Shown here piece by piece: positions 1 to 12,900 of a DNA stretch of 64,000 bases. Source of the DNA: Liolophura sinensis (taxonomy: Eukaryota; Mollusca; Polyplacophora; Chitonida; Chitonidae); assembly GCF_032854445.1 (NCBI RefSeq), contig NC_088300.1, forward strand, positions 73,136,984 to 73,200,983. The letters run 5' to 3'. The notes below the pieces were generated by a model. That model was not told the origin of the DNA, searched no databases, and saw only the letters and a list, made by a program, of their open reading frames with translations. Made by a program: the position numbers and the translations under genes. How positions within the stretch are numbered: the first letter of the stretch is position 1; every line of letters starts with the position of its first letter.

Positions 1-741
1 AGAATCGCGCTGGAAAATGGTGTAAAATGTTTACAACATGATTTACTGTAAGGATATACAGTGCTTAAGGCTGCAAATTTGCATTCAATTCTTACAGTGT
101 AGCAAGTGCAACGCTAGAATAATGTATACATGCATTAATGAAGCATCCCACATAAAGCTTAAAAAACATACCTTTTCATGTTTTGTAATGCTGCTTAACC
201 GAGATATCGCAGTTCAAAAACTCGAAAGCACCTCCATATTTACACTTTTAACCAATCACGAGAGAGATGTTTCTACACCTGCTTCTACTGAGGCATTGTT
301 TTGATTTTGAGCGTGTATCCCTAGTTAGAATTTCAGATTACAAGTTCATTTATAGAATTATCAAGCATGTCAGAAAAAAATGGCTCCGCTGTTCAGGTCT
401 GCTTTTATTCCTCTTCTGAAACAACTAACCTTATATTATTTGTTGTCTTAATATTTTCTTTTAAGCAGTAAACGTTTACGTTATGCGGGAATTTTGTTGT
501 AATTTTTGGCAAAACTTAGCCTTAGGCCAAGCACCAATCCTTTACATGCTGGCGGGGATCTAAATAACAATTTATCATCGTCTGGATACAATTGATTTTT
601 CTTTCACCTCGTAATATTGTTTAGCAGAGTAGTGCCCCTTTGTTGGAACATGCGCTTTTGTACATATAGCTCTTGCACAGATTTGCCTTCTTTATGGTTG
701 TAAACTTACAAACAGGTATTTATAGGGAGCCTTAGACTCAC
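1..741. other. Intron or downstream part of the SLC23 gene; no feature seen
   Basis: AT-rich sequence without a recognisable SLC23 exon, repeat or other gene. By the orientation of the gene it should be intron. Confidence 0.5.
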
Positions 742-902
742 TCGCCTGGATATGGGAAGTACACCCAGGGTGAAGTCCGCAGGAGTTGTTTTCTAACATC
801 AGTCCTGGCGAAATAGCTAGGGTGAAGTTTATCTGGTGGGAAAACGTTGGTCATTGTGAGAACGTAACACAAAAACCAGACAATCATAACGCTGAGGATT
901 AT
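742..902 (-). CDS. SLC23 gene exon (TM8 to PYPG loop); leftmost exon in the window
   Basis: The acceptor CTTGTTATTCCAG ends at 903 and the donor GTGAGT starts at 741. It reads IILSVMIVWFLCYVLTMTNV, FPPD, then ARTDVRKQLL and PWVYFPYPG. Vertebrate SLC23 proteins have the same order (IILA/SIMxxW...TDVFP, ARTDxR, PWFxxPYP). It ends in phase 2. The next exon, expected to start near QWG and lead into the ISTxES-type segment, was not found in bases 1-741. Confidence 0.92.
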
Positions 903-3900
903 CTGGAATAACAAGAACAATCCAAGATTTGAGAATAGGCTCGATACGTTCTATTATGACAATCAAAATTAAGATTAGAAATCAGGAAGCAGACCGATGA
1001 CTCAAATATCGGATGTAATTTACACTCGCCTTATCTTTATTGGAACGAATTTCACAATAGTATAAATATTTGTTTGGCTGACATCTCAGTAATGTTTAAG
1101 TACACAACATGAATCACTCAATCATAAATATTTGTTTGGCTGACATCTCAGTAATGTTTAAGTACACAACATGAATCACTCAATCATAAATATTTGTTTG
1201 GTTGACATCTCAGTAATGTTTAAGTACACAACATGAATCACTCAATCATAAATATTTGTTTGGTTGACATCTCAGTAATGTTTAAGTACACAACATGAAT
1301 CACTCAGTCATAAATATTTGTTTGGTTGACATCTCAGTAATGCTTAAGTACACAACATGAATCACTCAATCATAAATATTTGTTTGGTTGACATCTCAGT
1401 AATGTTTAAGTACACAACATGAATCACTCAATCATAAATATTTGTTTGGTTGACATCTCAGTAATGTTTAAGTACACAACATGAATCACTCAATCATAAA
1501 TATTTGTTTGGTTGACATCTCAGTAATGTTTAAGTACACAACATGAATCACTCAATCGTTACACTGCTGTGAGGAATTCTGTTTACAATGAATCTGACAT
1601 TATCAAGAATATGTGTAACCTACTCAAGTGTTAGCCTCAAAGGTATCGCATGTTCTGACATAAAACTTGTGGATATTTTCATGTTTTTCTTGCCCTTTTA
1701 ATACCAAACATGTTTCAACCTGGGATATGGTATGCTATATCCAAGTTTCAACCTACCGGAAACACCTTAAATAGCGGGAAACGTGTCATTGTACAGCCTG
1801 TCTGTCTGGTGTAGGACGGCAGAGGGACGTGGATCTCCTTCATGAAAATGGTGAATACTATGATCAATCCGATAGTTCTACATGAAAACAAATTAAAAGC
1901 ATTTTCAGCATGTTTTTCTCAGTTCTTTTTTATGATTTAAACTGATACCATGTTCAACATTTTTTCTCATCACTCGATTTTAGACTCCAAACATTCAGTG
2001 CACACCAATCTGAAAATATTCGTAATATGTGTTGGACACTTTGGATTTGCAATTTCTGACTTTGCTTTTTTGTGGGAGAGGGCGGGAACGATGTATTTGT
2101 TCAGCCTATTTCGCAGTAATACACAAGACACACATTTGATCAACACTTACAGTATTGTGATACCCCACTGGGTTGGGGCGTATAGAAGGACCACTTTAAA
2201 CAGGGACAGTCCTATGAGGGATATGGTAGGTACGACTGTGATAGGACCGATGAATCTCATCAGGAAGCCGAGAGTCCCGGTGATGCCGAGCAGGAACTGT
2301 AGAAAGGAGGTCACCACCAAACTGCCCTGTAGCTGCAGATATAACGCAACAATGAGAACAAAAATCTTATGTTTCTGTTGGGTATAAAAAATGTCCTAAC
2401 TTGTTTGCAAGTTCATCGATTTATATCACCTGTACAGACATTGAAGAAAAAGATGCAACAATACCTTCAGTTGACCGGCATACACCCCCAAAACTTTAAG
2501 AAGAATCTATGTGCATATTTCAAATCGGTTTGTTCATCAGCAAACTGTCACTCCCAATATAGTTCAAATTGAAGCCTTTTAAGAATATGGAAACTAGTTG
2601 TAGTTGCCTGTTTATTTTCAAACATACTCTATTATTTTCAAATTTGCGAGATGTCGTGAGTTGTGATGCCCTACAAACCTGAACCTAACCAGCGTATGTC
2701 ATATTCAAGCCTGTGACCTCTATGGCCAAAGGTCGATTGGCTGAAGCGGGAGCAAGGCCATGGTCGAACAAGTAAGTGAGTGTCCCCACGCAAGAGTCTG
2801 ATAACGGTTGGGGAGTTTTAAAAGCATCTGGCTCCACATTCTTTAATATAATCATAATATCTTTAGATGTCAAAGTCCAAGGCGATTATACTTTCATTCA
2901 TTTATTTCATTGGTGCTTAATACCATTATATATTCAACATTTTTTGATTTATACTCTAACAGACAGTTGTAGTGGAGCAAACCGGGATGCCCCGGCAAAT
3001 TGTCTCCAGCGTGTGACACAGGTACTACCAAGGGAAGGCAAGTGGTCGCTGGTCAACTTCAAGATCACGTGAAAAAACATCGTCAACGGCATCTTGCCAC
3101 CAGGCCCCCAAACATTAGGAGCAAGAGTATTGGGCAAAAGCACTAGAGGGTAGGATGGAACGCATGCATGTTTCGTGAACTAGTTGTAAGGATTTAAAGG
3201 CAAGCACCTTAGCCGCAGAACGCACTGCAGGGATTATTGAAACTCTAAACATTCCAGAATAAACATTACAAAAAAGGAAGAAACGATCTGTAAAAAAAAC
3301 AGACAGCGTCAAAGTACAATCTTGTGTTTTGCATTTGAACACATATTAATATTCTACTTGTGCAAACTGATATTTTTGACAAAGCGGGAAAAATTCAATT
3401 ATTTCAATTTGCTTCGAATTCTCTAACAATATCATATAGTTGTGTTCCGGGAAATTTAAGCATTGTAAAATTTAGAGAGCTGTTTCATCCGGACGTTCAA
3501 TTGAAAGTGTGAATTGTGTTGAAATACCAAACACTTTCGAACTTGAGAATGAGCTACATGTTGGAGGGCCAGTGTACAATACCAGTTAACGCAATGTGAC
3601 AGTGATGGTGCAATTATCATGTTTCTATACGGACAATATGTAAAACTGATTACAGCAAACGCCAACATATGGTGTTCTACACAGAGGATATTACATTAAG
3701 TAAAATTTGAACAGAATGAATATAACCAGTAGAAACCTTATTTATGTTATTTAAACCTATTCTACCTATTGAGCTTTATTCACGCGATGCGATTTGTCGT
3801 CTCGATTCGTCGAATTCGACAAGTGGGATGATGATATGACAAGTCTGTTTTAAAAGCCGCGTTCAGGCGATGCAATTTGTCGAATGCTACAATCGCGAGA

Positions 3901-6900
3901 AAGAGAGTGTGTCTTACTATCATCCGACTAATCGAATCCGTAGGTTGTGCTGGATAATCGTAAAATCTGAACCTGCCTCAAGCTAAAAACTTGAATTTGC
4001 AGATGTGGAGAACAGGTATATTAATAAAATATTTTTTCCATTTTCTCTCTATTATTAACACAGTATTGAGAAAAATAGAATTTACAAGATTCTGAATTTT
4101 ACTGTCCACCGCATTCAAATATAGACATATATGTTATATGTAGGTGCAGGAAGAAATACTGAATAAAGTAAATACAAACATCAAAAATCAAAACTGTTCG
4201 CTCACTTGTCGGAGTTTCCACAACATTGCTGTCTCGTGAACTGTATCATCGGACATTTCATTTGACGATACATTATGAAAAGATGAATTAAAACCTGAAA
4301 CTAAACAAGAAAAATCTTTCAACAGTGAGGTAAATTAGTAAGTGTTTCGAGGTAAACATGGAATAAAGTAGATAAACATTTTTGAGACACGACCATCCAT
4401 GTGCGGCAAATTGATACCTACTGACATGTTCAAATTTAGAACAGCTTAGCGCCTAAATCCTATTACAAGTACAGGTTTAAGGCCTCACGTTTTATCTGGA
4501 GCTACATTTTCCGAAGAATAACTGCATATTGGTGCTCGAATCGACTCGTCGACATTATTCAAGTGGAGATGATTTATTTATTTATTTGATTGGTGTTTTA
4601 TGCCAAACTCAATAATATATCACTTATTTGACAAATGATTATTCTAGTCGAGGTACACGAATGATTAACTTGGTTCCTCATTTATAATCACTAAAAATGG
4701 ATTAGAAAATGAATTTTAAGTTGACAGAATTGACAGGAAATATATATTAATAATCAAAACCATCAAATATTAAACAACATGGGAAATGGTTACATCTAAT
4801 GTATGTTACAATCAACAAAAAATCTTATTTGGAAGGGCACTCTAAAAGCGTGGGAAACCCACGACCATCCAAAAGTTTCTGGAAGACCTTCCCGTACGGT
4901 CGGATGGAAAGTCAGCATGTGAGCCACACTTGAACTTACAGCGACCGCATTGGGGAGACGCTCCTGGGCCATTGCGCCGCGCTGGCATGCTAATCACCTT
5001 GACCAAAGATGCCCCACAAGTGGAATGAAAACAGAGCAAATCTATTTGAGAATTTTTGTCGAGGGCTATACAATCGCACGAAACAGTGCATGTTCTATTT
5101 TCATTTGTCTGAAATGTAATCACATCGTGTGAATACGGCTTAAGCGGAATACAAGTGGACATTGCGCACTTACCCGGACTCCTCACCACGGCGCACTGCC
5201 AGCTGGGAACAGATCTCAGCGCCAGCAAAGGCAGGAGGAAACTGTTAGAGGCACCCTGGAATATTGGCAGTCTGAAGCCAGAGAAAGAACAACACATTAC
5301 TCCTTACAAAGAGATCGGAATGAGCTTCTGAAAATCCCAGTTACACCACTGGCGTTGTCTAATACTGTGAATTCATTTTAACTTTATAAAAATAGTCGAT
5401 GCCAGTTAGTTCTCAGGGACATAATCAGAGGTGTGCGTTTTTCGTTATTCAAATGACTTTTATTATTTGTTGATCTCACCGGAGTTTGATGCTGATTAAA
5501 GAATACATCGGAATCAACAATGTGTACAGGGAACTGTTTGAAGCTGCCTGGAATAACCGTACATCACATGTATTTATAACCCCTTCCCTCAATGTGGTCC
5601 CAGCATCACCCCACTGTCGTCCATACAAAGCCACAAATGCCACATGCATATTGTACAAAATCAACACCCAGGGCCCGTGCTGCGAAGCAGTCGCGAACTG
5701 CACAATTTGCATGGCATCATACAGTGAAGAGATACGTAACCTTGGTAATGCTCTTCATGCTGCCTTCACTCCAAAAATTAATCTGTTAATGCTAACAGAA
5801 AGTTTGTTGTCTGAGTGATGCTAGAATGTACTCTAACACATTCTATTAGACTATTAGACTACCATCTTGTTAGTGTTAACATTTGATCTCCATCGTCAGC
5901 CAATCAATGTCGACCTGCAGGTTTAACTGTGTTTCTGTGTATTTCTCAAAAGTAGGCCTAGGTATATCATACCAATCCGACACCTCTGACACATTCACAT
6001 TAACTGAATCTGGTGATTTGCGAGATCGGAATTATTTAATAAACTGGGCCAATCAAATTCGCCAGTGAAGCTATTTTTTCTCTATCGTATTCCCGTTTAT
6101 ATACCCGTACGAGGGAACGATTTTATTTTCAAACATTATTTATTTTATACATAGATTACAAGTAAACTGCAATTGTACATGGAACGCGACATTGCTAAAA
6201 GTGGAGTAACCTTATGAGGGTATAGACATTACCTGACGCCTATTGCTGACTGCAAGATGGTGCACAACCCACACATGAATAGCGTGGAGGAAAAGATGGT
6301 AGAGCGGATGTTGTCAGACACGCGTGCGCAAATCACCTCAGCGAGGGTCATGGACAATGAAAGAGCCCCAGCCAGAGCCATCAGCAGTTGCTGGAATGAC
6401 AGAGCAGAAAAACGTCTATTCCTTCACATCATCGTTGTTTCATTTACGACAAGCGAATGAATGGGCCAAATCCGCTTACCTGTCTGTACATGTGTTTATA
6501 TGGCGATGACTGGCATTTCGGTTATTCCTGACTATATATTCACTTTGACGATGGGAAAATCTGCATTGGTATTAATAAATTGATGAGATATGGAAGAAAG
6601 TTTACAGTTTATAGTTTTCAAAACTATAGCACAGGTTGAGATTAAGGACAGATAAACAAGTGCAGATAACCCCTTGCATGACCAGAATAAAGACCGTGCA
6701 GACTTCAGTAAGACATCCAGTGTAGAGCCAGATACTGAAAAGGGCTCTATTATCGATATGCACATCCCCAGGGTAGAAAAAAATAAGCAAACTATTTTCT
6801 CTCATCGGCTAAATACCCATCATTTATGAAATAGATGGTTGTGAAAAATATTTCTATGTAAAATTAAGTGGTTTATTTAATTATTACCATAATCTACCGA

Positions 6901-9900
6901 AGCACCTACTGAACCATTCACTGCCAGATTCTCAAAAAGAATGTACTCGAACCCAGTGGACTCTTTTATGATTATGTATACTAGAACTTCTCTAGTCGTG
7001 AATCCTGCGCATCTCTCCAGCAAAAAGAACTAAACTATTCCTGATTTTGGTGGACTGCTTATGAATAATAAATAATAGTACATGAGTTAAAAGCTATTCC
7101 CACATATAGAGGAATTAACATAGAGGGATATTTAGTTTGATTTATTTATTTATTTATTTATTTGGTGATTTACGCTGTACTCAATGATATTTCACTTATA
7201 CTCGAACAGTTCACAATAAAACCCAAACCGAGGTAAAGTGACAAGAATCTAGACTTGAACGCTTACGTGTGGCTATCTGTCACACTCTTGCCGATGCTCC
7301 GGTTTTATTTGCTATGCTGTAGTCTTGTACTATTTTTGCGTATGCATAAATTTATGCATATGTCACTGTGGGTTTGACCATATGAGAAAATATGTTTATA
7401 CCAATGATCAACCTCGGTACAAAGCTTAGAAAAAAGTTTTATGATTCTAGTATTTGACACTTACACATCACATGCAGATCATAACGGGCATTCCAAGTCG
7501 GTAACAGCGAGACCCATCACCAGAACACCTTAAAAGCACCAGGTCCCAAAGGAAGAAATGAGGATAATACATAAACAGCAAACAAATCTGGTAACATTTA
7601 AGAGAGAATCAGAAGGATAGTTTCAACTCTGACATTTCGCCTTGAAGCATTTGTTGGATCCTGAGGCTTTTGTGACGATTTCAATTAATGTAGAAGGTTA
7701 TTACTGCAAAGACCAGTGTGTCCAGGATATGCCACTAAACACATTCACTACACGTTACTTAAAGGAGAAGAAAGCTAAAAATTTCGACATTATAGGCTGA
7801 AAAAGGCACATTTTTTTCTATCTGGTAGTGCCTGCTGCATAATTTTGCGATTTTTCCTCGCCATACACATAAAGCCTGAAAACGGCAAAGCTGGCATAAA
7901 TCGCTGAGTCCATGACGTCCTCCATCTTAACACCCTGTAATTTATGCTGGGGGTGTGTTGCCTCTCAGCCAAAAGTCGTTAACACTCCCGCCTTGTTCGT
8001 GTAAACTCGAAACCTACGTCCAACATTCCGGTGTCCCGATCGTCAAGCGGAAAACGAACTATACTGTTCGCTACCTTCTGGGAAGAAGATTTCTACCGCA
8101 AATGTACACTGCACTTCGGCGGTTTCCGACAGCAATTCTTCTCCTAACACAGAGGACTTCAGAACTAGCTCTTTGGCAAAATGGAGTCACCCACAGCGGA
8201 TTTTGGCGCTGATTCTATTTATAATTTATCAACTTGAGGTACATATTAGAATTTTTTATCGCATGCACCTGCGAGAAAAGGCATACTCTTTTCAGTGGTA
8301 TTTGTTTGATATTTAAGTTTTCTTCTCCTTTAAATTGTTCAACGAATACTCTTCTAAGTAAATATAAACAGAGTCTATATGCATGGTGTTGGATAAGATC
8401 TGCACGTTGGACGTATGGGCAGTTGCCATCAAAACGCAATCGAGATATACTAGTAGCCAATGAATGAGAGGCAATATACTCAATATATAAATAAATGATG
8501 TGCTTAGAGCGTTCTTTCTGGCATGTGTAGAAACTATTCTGGGACTGCTTTTCCTTAAATCCGTGTTAATGTCCTACTTTATACGCTTTATATTGTGTTG
8601 AACTTTGTTTTGCACCCACCATAATTGACTTGGAACGTCCACTATGGTTGACGATCGGTCTACGACTGTCTGTTTCGACGCCTATAATCTGGTCTGGACC
8701 TCAGTAGCCAATGGGAGTAGGTCACAGGGGTTTCATGGAACCTGTGATTTTTTGCAAGCCAGTAACAATAAAGGAAATCACCATGTCAATGATCACCGTC
8801 AGCAAAGTAGAAAGTGTCAGTGTCTGTCTGTAGGTCTGTTATACACTGAATTCCGTTCAAGTGTAACAAATCATGTAATGGATAACAACCCAGAATGTCT
8901 GATTCCATTTGATATGATTGTTGTTTAACGCCATACTTAAGAATTGTCGGGGCCTCCGTGGCTCACTTGGTTGGCGCGCTAGCACAGCGTAATGACCCAG
9001 AAGCCTCTCACCATTGCGTTCGCTGTGAGTTCAAGTCCAGTTCATGCTGGCTTCCTCTCCGACCGTACGCGCGAAAGTCTGCCAGCAACCTGCGGATGGT
9101 CATGGGTTTCCCCAGGGCGCTGCCTGGTTTCCATCCACCAAAATGTTGGCCGTCGTATAAGTGAAATATTCTTGAGTACAGCATAAAACATCAATCAAAT
9201 AAGTAAATAAATAAATAAGAATTGTCACTTATACGATGGCGGTCAATATTATGAGTGAATGAACCGAGGTGGCCGGGCTAAAGTAATAACGTGTGGCAAG
9301 TTACTGACGATCTTTATCTCATGTGATGTACAGATATATACACAGTGACACTGGTGGACGACAAGTGGTGTTCCACTGGCAAATGGTCACACAAGTTTTC
9401 AGGGTGTTCATTTTGTTTTGAAGTAGCAGGCTGCTGCCCAAAAGTATGCGGATGTTTGATGATCCATCATTGGTTGGGGGTACAGAACCTCTTGGAGTCT
9501 AGATGTTCTTTTTGTTACACTGAAAAATGGTCACAGAAGTTTTATTACACTGGCAAATAGCCACACAAGTTTTGTCACACTGACAAATTGCCACACAAGT
9601 TTTGTCACACTGGCAAATAGCCACACAAGTTTTGTCACACTGGCAAATATCCACACAAGCTTTGTCACACTGACAAATGGCCACACAAGTTTTATCACAC
9701 TGGCAAATAGCCACACAAGTTCTGTCACACAGACAAATGGCCACACAAGTTTTGTCACACTGACAAATAGCCACACAAGTTCTGTCACACAGACAAATGG
9801 CCACACAAGTTTTGTCACCCTGGCAAATGGCCACACAAAGTTGTGACACGGGCAAATCGCCACACAAGTTTTGACAACTGCTAATTGTTAGCAAGGACCA

Positions 9901-12900
9901 AACGTTTTCACATTCTAAATTACAAGGCAGCCATTCTTGCGCCAAGAGCAATCGCTCAAGGTAGTCTCATTTTTGATTAGACGCAATGTGCATTTGTTTA
10001 AAAAACATAGTCAAGAGTAATCTCGTTGACAGAGGGATATCCTATTGTGGGCTCACGCGCCTGGCAGGGTCTCTCTGAATGATTTTATGCAATGAAGCGG
10101 AGATTAACTCATACAACAGGACTAAAAGCATTCATATTAACAGAACTTATCATTTAGCCAATGTGCATACATACGATATATAAAGGATGACGGATTCTGT
10201 CGAATTAGGCGGATTATTTCGTTGATCAGGTGCAGGATTACGCGGGTTCCAATGTATACACCTGTTTGTCGTTTTTCACTTTATAACTTCAAAAGTATAG
10301 ACTTTCTTAGGATGTTAATTATATATAATGGAATCATGTACATATCCATCAAGTGCTTGAGTAAAATTAGCTGGATGAACATATGTGAACATGAATCAAG
10401 GAGTGTATCACTGCAATATATACATATATAACATTGGTATGCACAAAGGATTCAATATTATAAAAGTAAAATGAGTGAAAAGAGGCTGTGAGGCAATTGA
10501 CCTCTCTCAGAATAGTCGGTAGAGGTCATTCAGTTTACTTGTGTGGGTTACAATCTTACTGAATTTCACAAAAATAGCTTTCACAACCATCCATTTCATA
10601 AATGGTAAATATTTAAGTGATAGAAAAACTAGTTTGGCGTAATTCTGCATCGGGGGTATGTCGAAATGTCTGGTCCCTGCCTCTACAGTCATTGTTTGCA
10701 ATCGTTTTATACACGTCGCTCAATTACAGTCAATTGAATCTAAAATAGACTTAACAAATACCAAATGGGCAATTAGCAGTTACTTGTACATGCCTAGATG
10801 ACTGATCAGAGAAAATGTTTTGCCAACCAAATGTAATCTAATGCCGGGTATAAACACTCGCGGACGCTTGGCTCGAATTACAAATATCAGGAAAGTGGGT
10901 CTCAGCGCATTAATAAGCAGTCCTATCCGACACAGCTGTCTGACACGACTATGTAAATGCACTCCGGCCGGAATTTCTATCCCACGAAGTAGCCCCATCC
11001 GACAAAGTAGTTCAGCCTGAATAGGTATCCCAATTGGACAAAGCAATCCGACCCGACTAAGTCGTATCGATAGTCGGACATAATTGAGTAGTCAAAGATG
11101 TATGATGCATGAGATAGCAGGATATTTATTTATTTGACTGGAATTTTACGCCGTACTCAAGAATATTTCGCTTATGCGACGGCGATCAGCATTATGGTAT
11201 GATGAAAACGGGCTGTAAATGTAACAGCACGCTAACCACTAGGCCACTAGGTTATCATGGTGAACGTTCAATGGCCGTTCACCTTCCTGGGTTGAGTCAT
11301 TGCATTTCTCAGAAGGAAATGTCAAGACAAATGATTTGTCTCGTGAAACAAGAAAGGTAAATGTACGGCTTAATGTCTAACCATAAGCCGCAAGGCCACT
11401 CCATCACGACGAGTCGCGTTGTGTGGAATTATTCCATAAGTATGCTCGGGTTTTTTTACATCGTATGTAACTATTTTTCAGTCATTTCTTTGGGCAGGGC
11501 AATTCCATGCCGTGACATAATAGATAAGCGTCCCAAAGAGTAAAAACATTCTAGCTCACTTTGTCGGGGTACAAGACACAGTTATTCAATTGCCCAACAC
11601 AACAGGATTCTACCAGATCACGAATCTCTGAGAAAATCTATAAATGAACATCTGTAAAATAAAAAAAAATAAAAAAGAAACCCAATGTAGGCTTAAAGAA
11701 CGCTCCGGGATACGGTAAGACAGTACCATATAAACTCTTATCGTCGTCAATATATAAGTGCTATGGTATGAAAGATATGAAAGAGAAATGAATAAGGCGT
11801 CTTGAACTGAGTAAGTAGTATACACCGTCGCTTTCGCCGCGCATTGGGGTGGCGTTAAAGAGATGGCGTCGTTTCGTTGAGCGCGGACTGAACGCTACGT
11901 GGGGTGAATAGATCGGTGAACCAAATCGGCTTGTAGATTATCGAGTGACGGGTCCATCGCGCCAAAACGGACCAATGGTTGACGTGTATATTCCAGTCCG
12001 AATTTCGTTGGAACCGCGTTGGTGAATAGTCCAAGTGGTCGGCTTGCAGAGTTTGGTGTTGAGTTGTTGCGCCCCAAAACAGGCCAGTGGTTGGGTTGAA
12101 TTTTTCCGCTCCGATTTCGTTGATGTTCGCGTCGCATCCGTCATTGAGCGGTGGGCGCCACTGACCAATGAGAGCGTGTGAGCGAAAAGACGGGTTGTAA
12201 AGTTGGGTTGAACAGCGCCAAAAGTGACCAGTGGGCAACAAGCAGACCAAGAAACATAAGTGCTGAGGAAAAATTTGCCAATCGACGTGGCAAGCTACGG
12301 CTAGACCTGCCTACTCGACGCCAGACCACGTTCGCAAAGACGCTTTTTGAATAGACGCCGCCACTATGTTGAAACGTTCCGCTTTCGCCAACACTGTTAT
12401 GCCAGAGCCTGCCGAGAAGAAGAAGGCGTTAACATGCCTGGAGACCGTGGACAAACTTCAGCGAACTCGACAACACCGGGGTTCGAATCCTACAAAAATA
12501 CGCTGTCTGGGGAAGGCCAACTCGGTCGCGCATTCCGCCAGACCAAACCTATATCTACCCTGGCACACACGCAAGATAGACACGAGACCATGCCTCGCAC
12601 CGGCCGCCAGCATCCTCGACAGCAGCAGTGGCGGCGGCGGAGGAGGCGAGGTCAGAGCACTCTCGCAGGCAGCGCCCTTGACTCTCTATGCGTTGTACTA
12701 TGAGCCCGACAGCCCAGCGGCTTACAGCGGGGTCCAGCCCTTGCTGAACTCAGCCCGTCAACAGGGTTCAAAGGGTTCAAAGTGAGTCGGGCCCGCGTGT
12801 CGGCTTTGCTGGCCCAACAGAACACGTACACTCTCCACCAGTCCACTCAACGGCGCTACATTCGTAACCGGGTCGTGGTTGGGGGTATAGACAGCCAATG

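Noticed and set aside
3780-4560. Possible terminal inverted repeat pair (TCGATTCGTCGAATTCGAC near 3,795 and TCGAATCGACTCGTCGAC near 4,537)
   Set aside because: Both words are nearly self-complementary CpG-rich runs and align better as direct than inverted copies, so no element could be supported.
7790-7972. Possible small gene (frame starting MEDVMDSAIYASF or the 60-codon alternative)
   Set aside because: Short, with competing frames on the same strand, no family resemblance and no clear splice borders; it lies in SLC23 intron 1.
8644-8928. Hydrophobic minus-strand reading (STLLTVIIDMVISFIVTGL) as an extra SLC23 exon
   Set aside because: Exon 1 joins exon 2 in phase without it, it matches no SLC23 block, and it runs into a stop.
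8949-9020. Functional tRNA gene at the SINE head
   Set aside because: Box A and box B are present, but the sequence does not complete an acceptor stem and runs directly into the SINE body with target duplications around it.
8949-9164. Open frames overlapping SINE copies (also at 24,614-24,889, 30,009-30,275, 50,480-50,777)
   Set aside because: Recurring peptides such as SSCWLPLRPY and NLRMVVGFP are translations of the SINE body, not genes.
9499-9951. 150-codon minus-strand frame with repeating CVAICQCDKT-like units
   Set aside because: It is the 30-bp minisatellite read in frame. A second frame of the same strand is open as well, and there are no splice sites, start context or known domain.
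11855-12250. 131-codon minus-strand frame at the left Polinton terminus
   Set aside because: It lies entirely in the terminal inverted repeat with its sub-repeats, and other frames are equally open.
12347-12785. Two overlapping plus-strand frames of 118 and 139 codons as independent genes
   Set aside because: Their right part is the broken Polinton integrase; the left part shows no recognisable protein. They are treated as one pseudogene region.
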